From: Pseudo-nitzschia pungens | Lineage: Eukaryota; Bacillariophyta; Bacillariophyceae; Bacillariales; Bacillariaceae | Assembly (NCBI GenBank): GCA_037355855.1 | Contig: CM074763.1 | Span: 3,472,001 to 3,536,000 of the forward strand | Reading direction: 5' to 3' | Length of the DNA: 64,000 bases | Shown here: piece after piece, positions 11,427 through 21,591 of the stretch | How positions within the stretch are numbered: the stretch's first letter is position 1 | How the letters are laid out: every line of letters starts with the position of its first letter | Notes under the pieces: model-generated | Database searches by the model: none | What the model saw: the letters and a program-made list of their open reading frames with translations, nothing else | Told to the model about the DNA's origin: nothing | Position numbers and translations under genes: made by a program

Positions 11427-12372
11427 GTTTATCAGACCCACCGCTCGACCCACTACGAACCGGGACGCCGGCTAGAGCGTGTGAAGAAACCCAGCTGGCT
11501 GATCACCACTGGCATCCATGCCTACACTTGGATGTAAAACCTCAGCTGAAAACTGGACCAGCAGCTGACATCGCGAGATCCCTGATGTTAATGGGGAGCC
11601 CTTCCCCAGACACGCGACCGACCGGAGCCCACACATCCACCTCTGGGGCCTGTTGATACAGTAGATGAGCATCATGGTGGCACCATGGAGGCTCGATCTG
11701 GTAGGGGAAGGCGCAGGACGTGGAGAAAGCAGCGTCCATGATTCCCTGTTATTTTTACAGGATTCAAGGGGGACGCTTGCTTGCCACGGATGGAACCACA
11801 CTGGAAAAAGAACTTTCGTGGAGACAGACCGCCACGTACTTCCCAGTGAAGACAGTGTCTAGTAGACCAAGGACATGACGTCAGGCCCATCCGACTGAGG
11901 CGCAGACAACCTCACGAGGCGCAGACAACCTCGAACCTGCCATACCATCGATTTTGATTTTAGCCAAGGGAATTTGGAATCAGACAAGCCAAGAACCCTG
12001 AGATCTGTCATATCTCAGAATCAAATCGATTGGTCCAGAGCAGAGCAGAAAGACCGAATAGAATTCTTCTCTTTGGTCGTAACCAACCATCGAATCGGAA
12101 CCATCGATGTGGATACCTTTCTTCGAAGACGTCGACACGGAACAATTGACAACCCACTGTCAATACAGAACAATCGACTCGTACCATCGATTCAAATGTT
12201 CTTCTTTTTGGATGACAACACAAACGCTGACGTGATACCTTTCTTGACACCTTTTCTTTTGGTCGTCATCGATACAGACCTTTCGATCGACAACTTGGAT
12301 GGAAACAGTCCCCACCACAAAAGAATTTGGTTTAGAAACTGAAGCGAATTAGGTAATCAAAGCAAGACAACC
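11427..12372 (+). other. Copia leader (5' UTR)
   Basis: About 950 non-coding bases between the 5' LTR and the gag ATG, starting GTTTATCAGACCCACCGC where a primer-binding site is expected. I could not match that to a particular tRNA end. The short frames in both strands have no motifs. Confidence 0.7.
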
Positions 12373-14346
12373 ATGGCCAAGCAAACCAGAAGACAACTCG
12401 CTGCAGCCGCCGCCGGAGCCGGCGCTGCTGGAGATGCCCCCGCCCCTGAAGCCGGAGGCGCCATCCCTGGAGGCGCTGCCCCTGGAGGCGCTGTCCCTGG
12501 AATCGCCGATGGAGCCGGTGTTCCCCCTGTCGGAGCGCCTGGAGCCGGTGTTCCCCCTGTCGGAGCGCCTGGAGCCGGTGTTCCCCCTGTCGGAGCGCCT
12601 GGAGCCGGTGTTCCCCCTGTCGGAGCGCCTGAAATCCCTCTTTTTGCTCCTGCTGGAGCCTCCAGAGTCCAACAAGAACCCAACCTTGACATCCAACCCC
12701 GATCTGAGATGATCCTGCTTGCTGCTATTCAAGAACTGAGAGCAATGCGCAACGAGAACGCAGCTCGGATTGCTGCTGAGGCTGCTGCTGCTGCCGCTGC
12801 CGCCGCTCGTGCCCCTGCTCCTGCTCCCGCTCCTGCTCCTGCTCCTGTCGCCGCCCCTACAGGAGCCAGTCCTGAAATCCTCCAAGCCCATGCCACAGCC
12901 CAAGCTAATGGTGGAATCTCTGGATACAAGAATGGAGCAAAGCTCAGCTCAAGGGAGTTAGACCTCCACAAGATCCTCTCTGGCTTCAGTAACAGTGATA
13001 CGGCGGATGAACTATTCCGAAATGGTCTCAACAGCATCGAGTCCATTCAGCAGCTCTCTGCCAAGGAACTACCCAAGTACCTCCGCGACTTCAATGGAGA
13101 TCGTCATCCGATGTGCCCCTACCATGAACGAGTATTCATCGGACTATCCTTCAGACAATCTTTCCAGCTTCTTTCGGAATGGATCCGCTACCAACCTCTC
13201 ATTGGTATCAAGCCTACAGCCCATACTTGGCTTAGTGATCCCCTCGCAGCCGACCGAACTCGCCAACGCCTACATGAAATGCAGACCGCTGACAAAGAGG
13301 CCGTCTCGGCGTCCATTACTCCGCCGAAGCTCGTCAACCTTGACAATTTCCGTCAGTGGGAAGAAAGCTTTCGTCAGTTCCTCCGCTTTCAATACAATGA
13401 ACAAGGATTCCCCCTATCATACGTCATCCGTCCGAAGGAGCAAGAGACGGTGACTGCAGCAGAGAGATCCGCCACTGTTGGGAAGGACGGGACTTTTTCC
13501 AACTGGATGGATTATAATGTTCGATGCGCCACGCTTGAAGGCCCGCAATTTGTCACTGACAACCACGACGTTTGGGTGTTGCTCTGCAACGCAGTTCGTG
13601 ATGGCCCTGCCTGGGCCTACACTCGAAGGTACAAAGACGCGAAGAATCCGACTGGGAACGCCCGAGCGGCTTTCCTACATCTCTACGAGAATGCCTTCTC
13701 CGCAACCAACGTCGCGGCTATTCTTGACAAGGTCCGTACCGGCATGTACACCTCCCGCTACACAGGAGACTCTCGAACATACGACTTTGAGAAGCACTGC
13801 AGAACTTGGTTGAATTTCCAGACTACGCTCTCCAACCACGACAAGTTGCCCGACGAAGAGGACTTCACCATGCGTTTCATCCACAGCATCCAAGATGATC
13901 GGTTTGAGAACCCCAAGATCCAGATCTTTGAAACCGATAAGTACACCAAGAACTTCAACGAGTGCGTCTCGTACTTCAAGAGGTGCCTTGGCATACGAAA
14001 GATGGGTGCGGTTGCAACCAAGCGAGCGCGAAGTATCTCCTCTGTCCACCAAGGTGGTGGCGACCAAGGAAGCAACAAGGGTGGATCGTACAGCGGCAAG
14101 ATTGAGGACAAGCAGTATCCCCATGAAGTCTACAAGACCTTCTCCAAGGAACAACGAAAGCAGTTGTATGACCTCCGCCAGCAGAAGAAAGCTCGAACTA
14201 TTCAGTCCACTAGTTCTACCACGCCTGCTGCCTCCGCGAACGCGAACGCGACCCAAGGCGCAGGGAACAGTTTTGGGCCCAAGGGGCGCAAGAAGGGCAA
14301 GAAGAAGGGCAACGGCTCGAACCAAGGACAGACCCCCAAGAACTGA
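12373..14346 (+). CDS. gag: Copia Gag, 657 aa
   Basis: Structural protein expected to form the cytoplasmic virus-like particle that packages element RNA. ATG lies in ACCATGG. The N-terminus is Ala/Gly/Pro-rich and includes four perfect copies of a 30-bp unit encoding GAGVPPVGAP (12511-12630), then (AP)n runs. The central part (about residues 190-560) is ordinary globular sequence, for example GFSNSDTADELFRNG and SFRQSFQLLSEWIRY. The tail is Lys/Gly-rich (GRKKGKKKGNG) and I see no CCHC knuckle, so RNA binding probably uses the basic tail. It ends in UGA with context AAC-UGA-A. The frame then stays open into pol without a shift, so Gag-Pol could arise by readthrough. The protein has no homology beyond the element family that I can name. 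Confidence 0.88.
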   Translation: MAKQTRRQLAAAAAGAGAAGDAPAPEAGGAIPGGAAPGGAVPGIADGAGVPPVGAPGAGVPPVGAPGAGVPPVGAPGAGVPPVGAPEIPLFAPAGASRVQQEPNLDIQPRSEMILLAAIQELRAMRNENAARIAAEAAAAAAAAARAPAPAPAPAPAPVAAPTGASPEILQAHATAQANGGISGYKNGAKLSSRELDLHKILSGFSNSDTADELFRNGLNSIESIQQLSAKELPKYLRDFNGDRHPMCPYHERVFIGLSFRQSFQLLSEWIRYQPLIGIKPTAHTWLSDPLAADRTRQRLHEMQTADKEAVSASITPPKLVNLDNFRQWEESFRQFLRFQYNEQGFPLSYVIRPKEQETVTAAERSATVGKDGTFSNWMDYNVRCATLEGPQFVTDNHDVWVLLCNAVRDGPAWAYTRRYKDAKNPTGNARAAFLHLYENAFSATNVAAILDKVRTGMYTSRYTGDSRTYDFEKHCRTWLNFQTTLSNHDKLPDEEDFTMRFIHSIQDDRFENPKIQIFETDKYTKNFNECVSYFKRCLGIRKMGAVATKRARSISSVHQGGGDQGSNKGGSYSGKIEDKQYPHEVYKTFSKEQRKQLYDLRQQKKARTIQSTSSTTPAASANANATQGAGNSFGPKGRKKGKKKGNGSNQGQTPKN

Positions 14347-17300
14347 AACGACGGCTGGTGCCCGAAATTAAGTAAGGTTGGCCGGCTGTTGTACCAGATG
14401 GATCTCCCGCGCGCGCGCCCCCCACCGAGCCCTGAGGGACAATGCGAGCTGGACAGCCACGCTGATACGACTGCCGCCGGTTCCAATATGATCTTGCTTG
14501 AAGACCAAGTCGTCAGTCACGTCGATGTTCATCCTTTTTCGCCTGAGCTCGAGCCTATCAAGAACATTCCTATTGGGACCTGTGTTACGGCCTACACAGA
14601 TACCGACGGGAAAGTTTGGTTGATTTATTTCCACGAAGCCCTGTATTTTGGCGACAAGTTGTCCCACAGCTTGATTTGCCCGAATCAGATACGGGACTGT
14701 CATCCCAATCGTGTCAGTGAAGCGCCCCGTCAGTATGATGAGCAGTCCAGTCACTCCATCCATATTGACAATACCGACCCTGAAGATCCCCATGTGGGCC
14801 ACACCCTCGACATCAAGCTCCTGCTTGATGGGGTCGTGTCCTATTTCCCTTCCCGCAAGCCAACCAAGCATGAGATGGATACATGCGATCATGTCGTTGC
14901 TACCCGAGACTTCCCTTGGGATCCGAAGAGCAAGAAGTTCGAGCAAGCCGAAGAAGCCATCGACGGATCTCATCCGTTGAATCCTACGGTGTCTGTCCTT
15001 CGCACGGGGACGCCCCATGCGTCCGCGCCGACCACGAAGCAGTCCAAGAAGTCCAACAAGCGCAAGTTGGAGCCCGTCGAAACACGGTCCAACTTCAGTC
15101 CCCATTTGTACGACGATCCTCTTCGGAGCGACGAGCTGATCCTGCCACAGCATGATTGCTATGAGAAGTACAAGCTGCGGAGCCTTCAGCAACTCTGTAC
15201 CCGCCGTGATCTGACCCCATGTGCGATCGCATCCGACTCGCGTCTGGATGCGCGGCTATCTTCTTTTTTCCATTCGGGCGATTCCCTGAAGACTTGCGGG
15301 GACGATGTAGACGTGGATTCAGTACCAAGTCTTACAGTCAACGCCCTCCATACCCCGTTGTACGAGCGCGCCTACACCGATGGACGCGAGCGCTTCGAAT
15401 TGGATCCCCGTTGCAGGGATTCCCCCGTCTGCCTGTCTGCCATTTACAAGCATGTTCGATGGGACGACGATGCAGTCGAACCAGTCGATCCCGAGCTCGA
15501 CACTATCGCCAGACGAGCCAAGTGGGGTCCGACGATTGACACCGAACGATACTGCAAGATCGACTCCGACCGTCTGTCCAAGATTTGGGATGTATCTCCA
15601 AGAAAGGCTGCGGATACTCTTCGAGTCACGACGCAGAAAGGGTTCCGCAACCCTATGCATCCCCTTGTCCGCCGATTGCCAACGCAGAGCTTCAGAAACA
15701 AGCGCATCGCGGCTGGCAAATGGTACACCGACACCTGGATGGCAAAGGTCCCGAGCATCATGCGACAAGATTCAGCCGCCCAAGTGTTCAGTAATGGTAA
15801 GGGCTACGACGAGTTCATACCTATACAGGGCAAGAAGCAAGCGTATGAAGGCCTGAAGATTTTCATCCACGACGTCGGTATCCCCGAGCATTTGATATCT
15901 GATGGCGCTCGAGAGCAAGGAGCCCCTGGTACCTACAAGACTCCATGGAATAAGGTCGTCAGCAAAAACCATATCCATCAGACCTTTATCCAGCCAAGAT
16001 GTCCCTTCCAGAACCGCGCGGAGCTCAGCATCGGCCATATCAGCAGAAGCATCCGCAAGAAGACGGCTCGGAAGCGATCCCCCAAGCGCCTGTGGGCTTT
16101 CTGCGGAGAGCTCGTTGCTGCCATCCGACAGCGCACGGCCTCCAGTGATCCTACGGCGATGGGTCGAACGCCGTTCGAAATTGTACATGGGTACATGCCT
16201 GACATATCTCTGTACCAAGCCCATGAATGGTATGATTTCGTCTATTGGGTTGATCTCTCTGATGGGACCGAGAAGCTGGGACGGTGGCTTGGTCCGTGCG
16301 GTGACCGATTCGGAGGTGGAGATTGCCACTGGATTCTGAACGAGGCGGCCATGCCGGTAAGCACTAACACAGTCCGTGCTGTTACTGAAGAAGAATGGCG
16401 TTCCCATGACGTCAAGCGGTATATGGACTCATTTGACCAAGCAGTTGAATCCAAGATCGGGGACAAAGTGGAGGATAACGACGCAAAGTTCCAAGCTACG
16501 TACCCTGATCCCCCTGCTGAGTTATTTGAAGGTCACCAAGAACGGTGGGAGCTCGCCGAGCCTGAAGCCTCTATTCCAGATATCGACGACCTCATACCTG
16601 ATGGGGATGACTATGATGAGTATATTGGTAATAATGTCATGATCCAGAAGGGCGATGAACGACTACGGTGTGTCGTGAAGAATCGTTCTGCTGATCTTAA
16701 TGGCAATCCGATTGGTAAGAGGAATGATAACCCTATCCTTGATACCAGAATGTATGATCTGCAGTTTCCAGATGGTTCCGTTGAGCAGTACACCGCCAAT
16801 ATTGTTGCTGAGAGTATGTACAGCGAGATCGACGACGACGGACGCATGTTTTCTCTATTGGACGAGATTATCGATCACGAGAAGGACGGATCCGCCGTTA
16901 GGAAGCAAGATGCGACGATCACCAACAAGTATGGTCGCAAAGTCCCCAAGCCTACAACGAAGGGATGGCGATTGCTCGTCAGTTGGAAAGACGGAACCGA
17001 ATCCTGGTGTAAGTTGAGCGATCTGAAAGAGTCCTTTCCTGTGCAGACCGCAGAGTACGCCATATCCGCCAAGATCTCGGATCAGCCAGCATTCCGATGG
17101 TGGATCCACCACGTACTACGAAGGAAGAAGCGAATCCTCAAAGCCACCAAGCGAAACAAGTACTGGGATAGGACGCACAAGTTTGGAGTGGAGTTACCTC
17201 ATTCTATTCCCGAAGCCCTAGCCATCGACCAAAAGACTGGAACGGACTATTGGGAGAAGGCGATCGCGAAGGAGATGAGGAACAACGAGATGGCGTTCGA

Positions 17301-18903
17301 GTTTGACCCCAGCTACACCGTCGAAGGTCTCAAGGCCGAAGGATTCAGCAAGATCACGACGCACATGATCTTTGATGTGAAGTTGGGGTCCCTGACGCGG
17401 AAAGCACGGCTCGTCGCCGATGGTCATAAGGTACAAGCAACAGCTAAGGAACATACCTTCAGCAGTGTACCAAGCAGGGATTCAGTCCGTATTTTCTTCC
17501 TGTTGGCAGCGCTGAACAATTTGGACGTACTGTCTGCGGACATCCAGAATGCCTATCTTACAGCGCCGATCAAGAAGAAGTATTATTTGGTTGCACGAGC
17601 TGAAGATGGTTTCCCCCCGCACTTGGTAGGTCAGGTATGTAAGATCGTTCGAGCACTGTATGGACTCCCTGTTGCAGGCGCGTCGTTCCGATCCTATTTG
17701 ACCAAGCACCTACGAACGCTAGGATATCAACCCTGTAAAGCTGATCCTGACGTTCATATGCGAGTGGAGACACGAAAAGACGGCTCTAGGTACTGGGCCT
17801 ACCTGATTGCATACGTCGACGATATTATCTGTTGCAGTGAGGACCCTCGACGACAGTTGGAAAGCATCGAGCAGCGCTTCACGCTGAAGGACGGGACTAT
17901 AGAAGTTCCAACCTTGTATCTGGGCGCTGATGTCCATTCGCATGTGGTCGAAGACGACCCAATTCCCAAGTGGGCAATGTCCTCCGAGAAGTATGCTAAG
18001 AAAGCAATCGACGCAGTGGAAAAGGAGCTTGGCACCGAGCAATATGGTTACAAGTACCTTCCGAACAAGGTTTCAACCCCGTTGACGTCTGATTATCGAC
18101 CAGAAGTTGATGTTACCACCGAACTGGATCCAAGCAAGCAGAACTACTACCAGGGCCTGATTGGTGTCTTGAGGTGGCTGTGCGAACTCGGTCGACTGGA
18201 TTTGGTCATGCCTGTATCTCTCATGTCTAGGTATCTAGCGCAAGCAAGAACAGGGCATTTGAACCAAGTATTGCACATGTTTGCCTATCTCAAGGCGCAT
18301 GCCCGATCCAAGTTGGTGTTTGATGAGACCCGGCCTGAAGTAGACGAGTCCAGATTTCCCGACTGTGATTGGAGTGAGTTCTATCCAGATGCCAAGGAGG
18401 TATTGCCACCAGATGCTCCTGAACCCCTTGGAAAAGCAGTTATTATGAGTTGTTTTGTCGATGCGGACCATGCCGGATGCAAAGCAACAAGAAGATCCCA
18501 TACCGGAATTATTATCTTTGTAAACAGGGCCCCTATCCTGTGGTTCAGCAAACGCCAGGCCACTGTCGAGACGTCAACCTTTGGTTCTGAGATAGTTGCA
18601 CTCCGAATTGCCATTGAACTGATTGAGGGTCTTAGATACAAGCTCAGGATGATGGGTGTCCCTATTGAAGGTCCTACCAATGTGTACTGTGACAACGAGT
18701 CGGTTGTCAAAAATACCACCAGACCGGAGAGTCCATGCAACAAGAAGCACAACAGTGTTGCCTACCACAAGGCGCGCGAGTCTATTGCTGCTGGGACAAT
18801 TCGCATTGCAAAGGAGCCTGGCGAGACCAATATTGCTGATTTATTCACTAAGTTGCTGAATGGTCCGGCTCTGAAAGAACACTGTGCTCGATGCATGTGG
18901 TAA
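14347..18903 (+). CDS. pol: Copia Pol (PR-INT-RT-RH), intact
   Basis: Same frame as gag, downstream of one UGA; the first ATG is at 14398, while the frame is open from 14347. Domains in Copia order, numbered from the TTG codon at 14389: protease with LDSHADTTAAGSN (Asp about 22), the diatom Copia variant of the aspartic site; an integrase core without a visible HHCC finger but with WYTDTWMAKV, LISDGAREQ and FQNRAELSIGH supplying the DDE residues; reverse transcriptase with RLVADGHKVQ, DIQNAYLTAP and AYVDDIICC (Asp 1144/1145); and RNase H with CFVDADHAGC, ETSTFGSEIVA and VYCDNESVV, ending in the usual ADLFTKLLNG tail. There are no stops or missing catalytic residues. This is likely a functional enzyme set acting in the particle and then the nucleus. 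Confidence 0.93.
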   Translation, partial: NDGWCPKLSKVGRLLYQMDLPRARPPPSPEGQCELDSHADTTAAGSNMILLEDQVVSHVDVHPFSPELEPIKNIPIGTCVTAYTDTDGKVWLIYFHEALYFGDKLSHSLICPNQIRDCHPNRVSEAPRQYDEQSSHSIHIDNTDPEDPHVGHTLDIKLLLDGVVSYFPSRKPTKHEMDTCDHVVATRDFPWDPKSKKFEQAEEAIDGSHPLNPTVSVLRTGTPHASAPTTKQSKKSNKRKLEPVETRSNFSPHLYDDPLRSDELILPQHDCYEKYKLRSLQQLCTRRDLTPCAIASDSRLDARLSSFFHSGDSLKTCGDDVDVDSVPSLTVNALHTPLYERAYTDGRERFELDPRCRDSPVCLSAIYKHVRWDDDAVEPVDPELDTIARRAKWGPTIDTERYCKIDSDRLSKIWDVSPRKAADTLRVTTQKGFRNPMHPLVRRLPTQSFRNKRIAAGKWYTDTWMAKVPSIMRQDSAAQVFSNGKGYDEFIPIQGKKQAYEGLKIFIHDVGIPEHLISDGAREQGAPGTYKTPWNKVVSKNHIHQTFIQPRCPFQNRAELSIGHISRSIRKKTARKRSPKRLWAFCGELVAAIRQRTASSDPTAMGRTPFEIVHGYMPDISLYQAHEWYDFVYWVDLSDGTEKLGRWLGPCGDRFGGGDCHWILNEAAMPVSTNTVRAVTEEEWRSHDVKRYMDSFDQAVESKIGDKVEDNDAKFQATYPDPPAELFEGHQERWELAEPEASIPDIDDLIPDGDDYDEYIGNNVMIQKGDERLRCVVKNRSADLNGNPIGKRNDNPILDTRMYDLQFPDGSVEQYTANIVAESMYSEIDDDGRMFSLLDEIIDHEKDGSAVRKQDATITNKYGRKVPKPTTKGWRLLVSWKDGTESWCKLSDLKESFPVQTAEYAISAKISDQPAFRWWIHHVLRRKKRILKATKRNKYWDRTHKFGVELPHSIPEALAIDQKTGTDYWEKAIAKEMRNNEMAFEFDPSYTVEGLKAEGFSKITTHMIFDVKLGSLTRKARLVADGHKVQATAKEHTFSSVPSRDSVRIFFLLAALNNLDVLSADIQNAYLTAPIKKKYYLVARAEDGFPPHLVGQVCKIVRALYGLPVAGASFRSYLTKHLRTLGYQPCKADPDVHMRVETRKDGSRYWAYLIAYVDDIICCSEDPRRQLESIEQRFTLKDGTIEVPTLYLGADVHSHVVEDDPIPKWAMSSEKYAKKAIDAVEKELGTEQYGYKYLPNKVSTPLTSDYRPEVDVTTELDPSKQNYYQGLIGVLRWLCELGRLDLVMPVSLMSRYLAQARTGHLNQVLHMFAYLKAHARSKLVFDETRPEVDESRFPDCDWSEFYPDAKEVLPPDAPEPLGKAVIMSCFVDADHAGCKATRRSHTGIIIFVNRAPILWFSKRQATVETSTFGSEIVALRIAIELIEGLRYKLRMMGVPIEGPTNVYCDNESVVKNTTRPESPCNKKHNSVAYHKARESIAAGTIRIAKEPGETNIADLFTKLLNGPALKEHCARCMW

Positions 18904-19441
18904 AGAAAAAAAATTGCTCTAGCTGCATTATTTGGGGTACCTTTGGTCCCTGACAAGCAGCTCGGACGCAGCAGATATCGAGTTCGAATTTCAGACGCTT
19001 CGATTTCGAACGCAATCTGTTTTTCGGATGCAACCTTAATCCGAACGCTTTGATTCGGATTCGATCTGATCTTATGTTATATGTTATATTGGGAGTCTCC
19101 GGTACACCGGTTCCGGGGACTATAAACTTGAATGACAATAGGCTGATTGATCTCCTTGTTCGTGTCAAGGAATGGAACCAAGGGCAAAACGCCCTCCGGT
19201 CCAACCCCCTTTTTTTTCTACCATAAATCGGCCGGGCCTCTGATAGAAGAACTGCAATATTTGGTGCAGTTTGATCTCTGACAAGTTATATGGAAGCATC
19301 CCTGAATTCTGTTATGATCCATCCAAGTGTCCTGGTACAACAAGCAAGAGTATTGGTGTCCTCCTGGGAGTATCTGTTTCCGGGGACTGGTATAGTTGCT
19401 CAGTTGCTCATACAGGACCACTGGCATGAATCACGGGGACT
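18904..19441 (+). other. Copia 3' UTR with polypurine-tract-like sites
   Basis: About 540 non-coding bases between the pol stop and the 3' LTR. The LTR is preceded by CACGGGGACT, a plausible polypurine tract. Close copies of this GGGGACT motif occur at about 19113-19120 and 19380-19387, each after TTCCG. No gene is seen. Confidence 0.7.
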
Positions 19442-20375
19442 ATGAAGATATCCAGTGTGCTATGATCTGTGCTAAGGCCCTGTGTAGAAGGGCTACTGGG
19501 TCTACAGTCAGCAACATCCAGTAGCTGACTAACAGGTGCTGAGCTGAGTGCTGAGATGTGTGCTAATTGGTAGCATACAGGCCTAGCAACAGGCTCAGCA
19601 ACAGGCTCAGCAACAGGCTTAGCAACAGGCTTAGCAGCAGGCTTAGCAACAGGCTTAGCAGCAGACCTATATCCTACTATATCCTGTTTAGTATGGATGC
19701 TAGCAGAGTTTACTAGGGTCGCCGCGTACGATTTGTACCAATCGTACGTACCCCGAGTAAAGCACCTGTTATGGTGTAGCTAAATGCTACAGGGTTAGGG
19801 TTGCTAAGGCTACGAGATACTGATGGTGCTAACCTACCATAATATCTTGCTAAGATACGATGCTACCGCCGGGGTCGGGTCATTGGTGTATAATATATAC
19901 CATGACCGGATACCCGGCCCAAACAGTTACCAAACGTGCTAGCACACGATTCGATCTAATTAATCGGAGCGATACTCCGATACGGTATGCTACTCGTAGG
20001 ATACAGTACCAGAGCTACAGGAGCGCTGTTATTATACGAGTTAGCGAGTTAGCGAATCGATGTCACGATACAATACAGAGCTGAGCGCTTTGGCTCAGCT
20101 CCCCTTTTATTCACTCTTTATATTTCACTCTAAAATAAACACACCTATCATGCCCTCCCCTTACGACGATTCCGATGTACCTCTAGGGAAGTGCCTTGTA
20201 TTGCTTGAGCGTATGCAATAGACCTTGAACAGTCCACTGTAGACTCACGATTTGCCAGGACTTTATGTATTATTATTGTTAAGGCTTTTGCCTATTTTTC
20301 AGTACGTAGTATAAGAAGATTCATCTACAAGTCGATTAAGTTCCCGAAGACCGCTGACGAGCGGATATCAACACA
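19442..20375 (+). repeat. Copia 3' LTR
   Basis: 934 bp with no differences seen from 10493-11426 in the parts compared, including a 74-codon shadow frame with identical translation. It is followed by TATAC and the in-phase 150-bp satellite. Confidence 0.9.
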
Positions 20376-20930
20376 TATACCTCTCAGATGCATTCTTCAA
20401 CTGTCATCTGTTTTCAAGTCTACTGCCCTGATGGACCATAAGTGTTTTCGCTTATGGTCCTACTGTTTCCTTACCCAAGCCCCAAAGCCGCTAAGTACAG
20501 CTTGCTTAAGGCTCTCCTACCTACATATACCTCTCAGATGCACACTTCAACTGTCATCTGTTTTCAAGTCTACTGCCCTGCTGGACCATAAGTGTTCTCA
20601 CTTAAGGTCCTACTATTTCCTGACCCAAGCCCCAAAGCCGCTAAGTACAGCTTGCTTAAGGCTCTCCTACCTACATAACCCTCTCAGATGCACACTTCAA
20701 CTGTCATCTGTTTTCAAGTCTACTGCCCTGATAGTCCATAATTGTTTTTGATTATGGACCTACTGTTTTTATGACCCAAGCCCCAAAGCTGCTAAGTACA
20801 TGTTACTTAACGCACCACCACCTACATATACCCCTCCAGTTCACAGTACAGCAGAGACCTGTTTTCAAGCCTACAGCCCTGATGGTCCATAAGTGTTTTC
20901 ACTTAAAGGCCCTGTTTCCAAGCTACTACA
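20376..20930 (+). repeat. 150-bp hairpin satellite, right units
   Basis: Four further units with hairpins starting at 20433, 20583, 20733 and about 20884. The stem at 20433-20460 is a perfect 10-bp stem (GGACCATAAG/CTTATGGTCC). The unit at 20733 carries two paired changes that keep base pairing (A-T to T-A and G-C to T-A). Single mismatches occur in other units. The last unit is degenerate. Confidence 0.8.
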
Positions 20931-21573
20931 GGAGAGCAAGTTCAAGTTCGAACAGAAGGCCAGCTGTTACGAATTTGAATTTGGTAGTAGGCTCCACCGC
21001 CTCTACGTGTCTCCTACTACGAAGTTCGAACAGAAGGACAGCTGTTACGAATTTGGTAGTAGGCTCCATACTATATGTACCATACAGTGGTAAGGAATGT
21101 GTTTGGGGCACTCGCATTACTGATGCTGCAATACAGCATGCAGAGACCAGTTTTGCTTGCGTCAGCTGACCACTTGCATTACAGATACTATGTATCTAGG
21201 CAAGGGTTTTGCTTGTGTCAGCTGACCACTCCAAGCATCACTGATGCTGTACAGTGGCATTCAAGGGACAGTTTTGCTTGTGTTTTCCCTTTCACGTTCT
21301 TGTTACCCCGTCTCCTGTACGCTTTGCAACAGCTGTGTCTGTTGTGCTCTGGACTGGTTCGTTTTTTTCCTGTTTCTTACCAAGGTTCGTTTGCAAAATA
21401 GCCGTCTTTACAACCTGGGGCCTATTCCCCATGGTTGAGGCGGCGCGTCGTTCTACAACTTGGGGCCTAACCTCTCTTCGATTGAGGCGACGATAAAGTC
21501 TGGTTACAGACTGAGTAGCTTTTAACCACCTTCGGTGGATTTTCCTACTTAAATAAGTATATTATTATTATTA
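20930..21573 (+). repeat. Retroposon 3' region with short repeats and tail
   Basis: It holds two copies of a block with GTTCGAACAGAAGG, CAGCTGTTACGAATTTG and GGTAGTAGGCTCCA (about 20945-21070). It also has two to three copies of a block with CAGTTTTGCTTG and GTCAGCTGACCACT (about 21110-21280), then TGGGGCCTA repeats, three terminal stem-loops and a TTA-repeat tail. No coding frame is supported. Confidence 0.7.
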
Positions 21574-21591
21574 TCCAGCATTTGCCGGCAT
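21574..21591. repeat. 18-bp target site duplication, right copy
   Basis: Exact repeat of 9657-9674. It is directly preceded by the TTA-repeat tail and directly followed by the rest of the G2 gag knuckle codons. Confidence 0.85.

Larger units (their letters stand above)
10493..20375 (+). mobile_element. Complete young Copia (CoDi-like) element
   Basis: 9883-bp LTR retrotransposon with 934-bp LTRs (10493-11426 and 19442-20375) that look identical over their length. It has intact gag (12373-14346) and pol (to 18903). Insertion into the 150-bp satellite gives near-duplicate flanks TATAT and TATAC, and the satellite phase requires a 5-bp duplication. Identical LTRs and open genes mean recent insertion and probable competence. 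The diverged solo LTR at 52845-53706 belongs to the same family. Confidence 0.92.
9675..21573 (+). mobile_element. Non-coding retroposon with (TTA)n tail, split by Copia
   Basis: Two arms, 9675-10492 and 20376-21573 (about 2016 bp after removing the Copia element and one copy of its target duplication), form one element flanked by an 18-bp duplication. It has no long open frame. Its right end has three short stem-loops (21497-21512; 21526-21538 with a TTC loop; 21546-21559) and then a TTA-repeat tail at 21560-21573, like the 3' ends of LINE-mobilised elements. Inside are small hairpins (10045-10065, 10090-10108), a 150-bp tandem array with hairpins, a repeat pair built on GTTCGAACAGAAGG, and another repeat containing GTCAGCTGACCACT. 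I infer a non-autonomous non-LTR retroposon moved in trans. I do not recognise the family. Confidence 0.7.

Noticed and set aside
10245..20910. Regularly spaced repeats as a CRISPR array
   Set aside because: Units are 150 bp with no distinct spacers, and the context is a eukaryotic retroposon.
21526..21538. UUCG tetraloop hairpin at the retroposon end
   Set aside because: The CCACCTTCGGTGG stem pairs with a three-base TTC loop instead; the tetraloop register breaks the stem.
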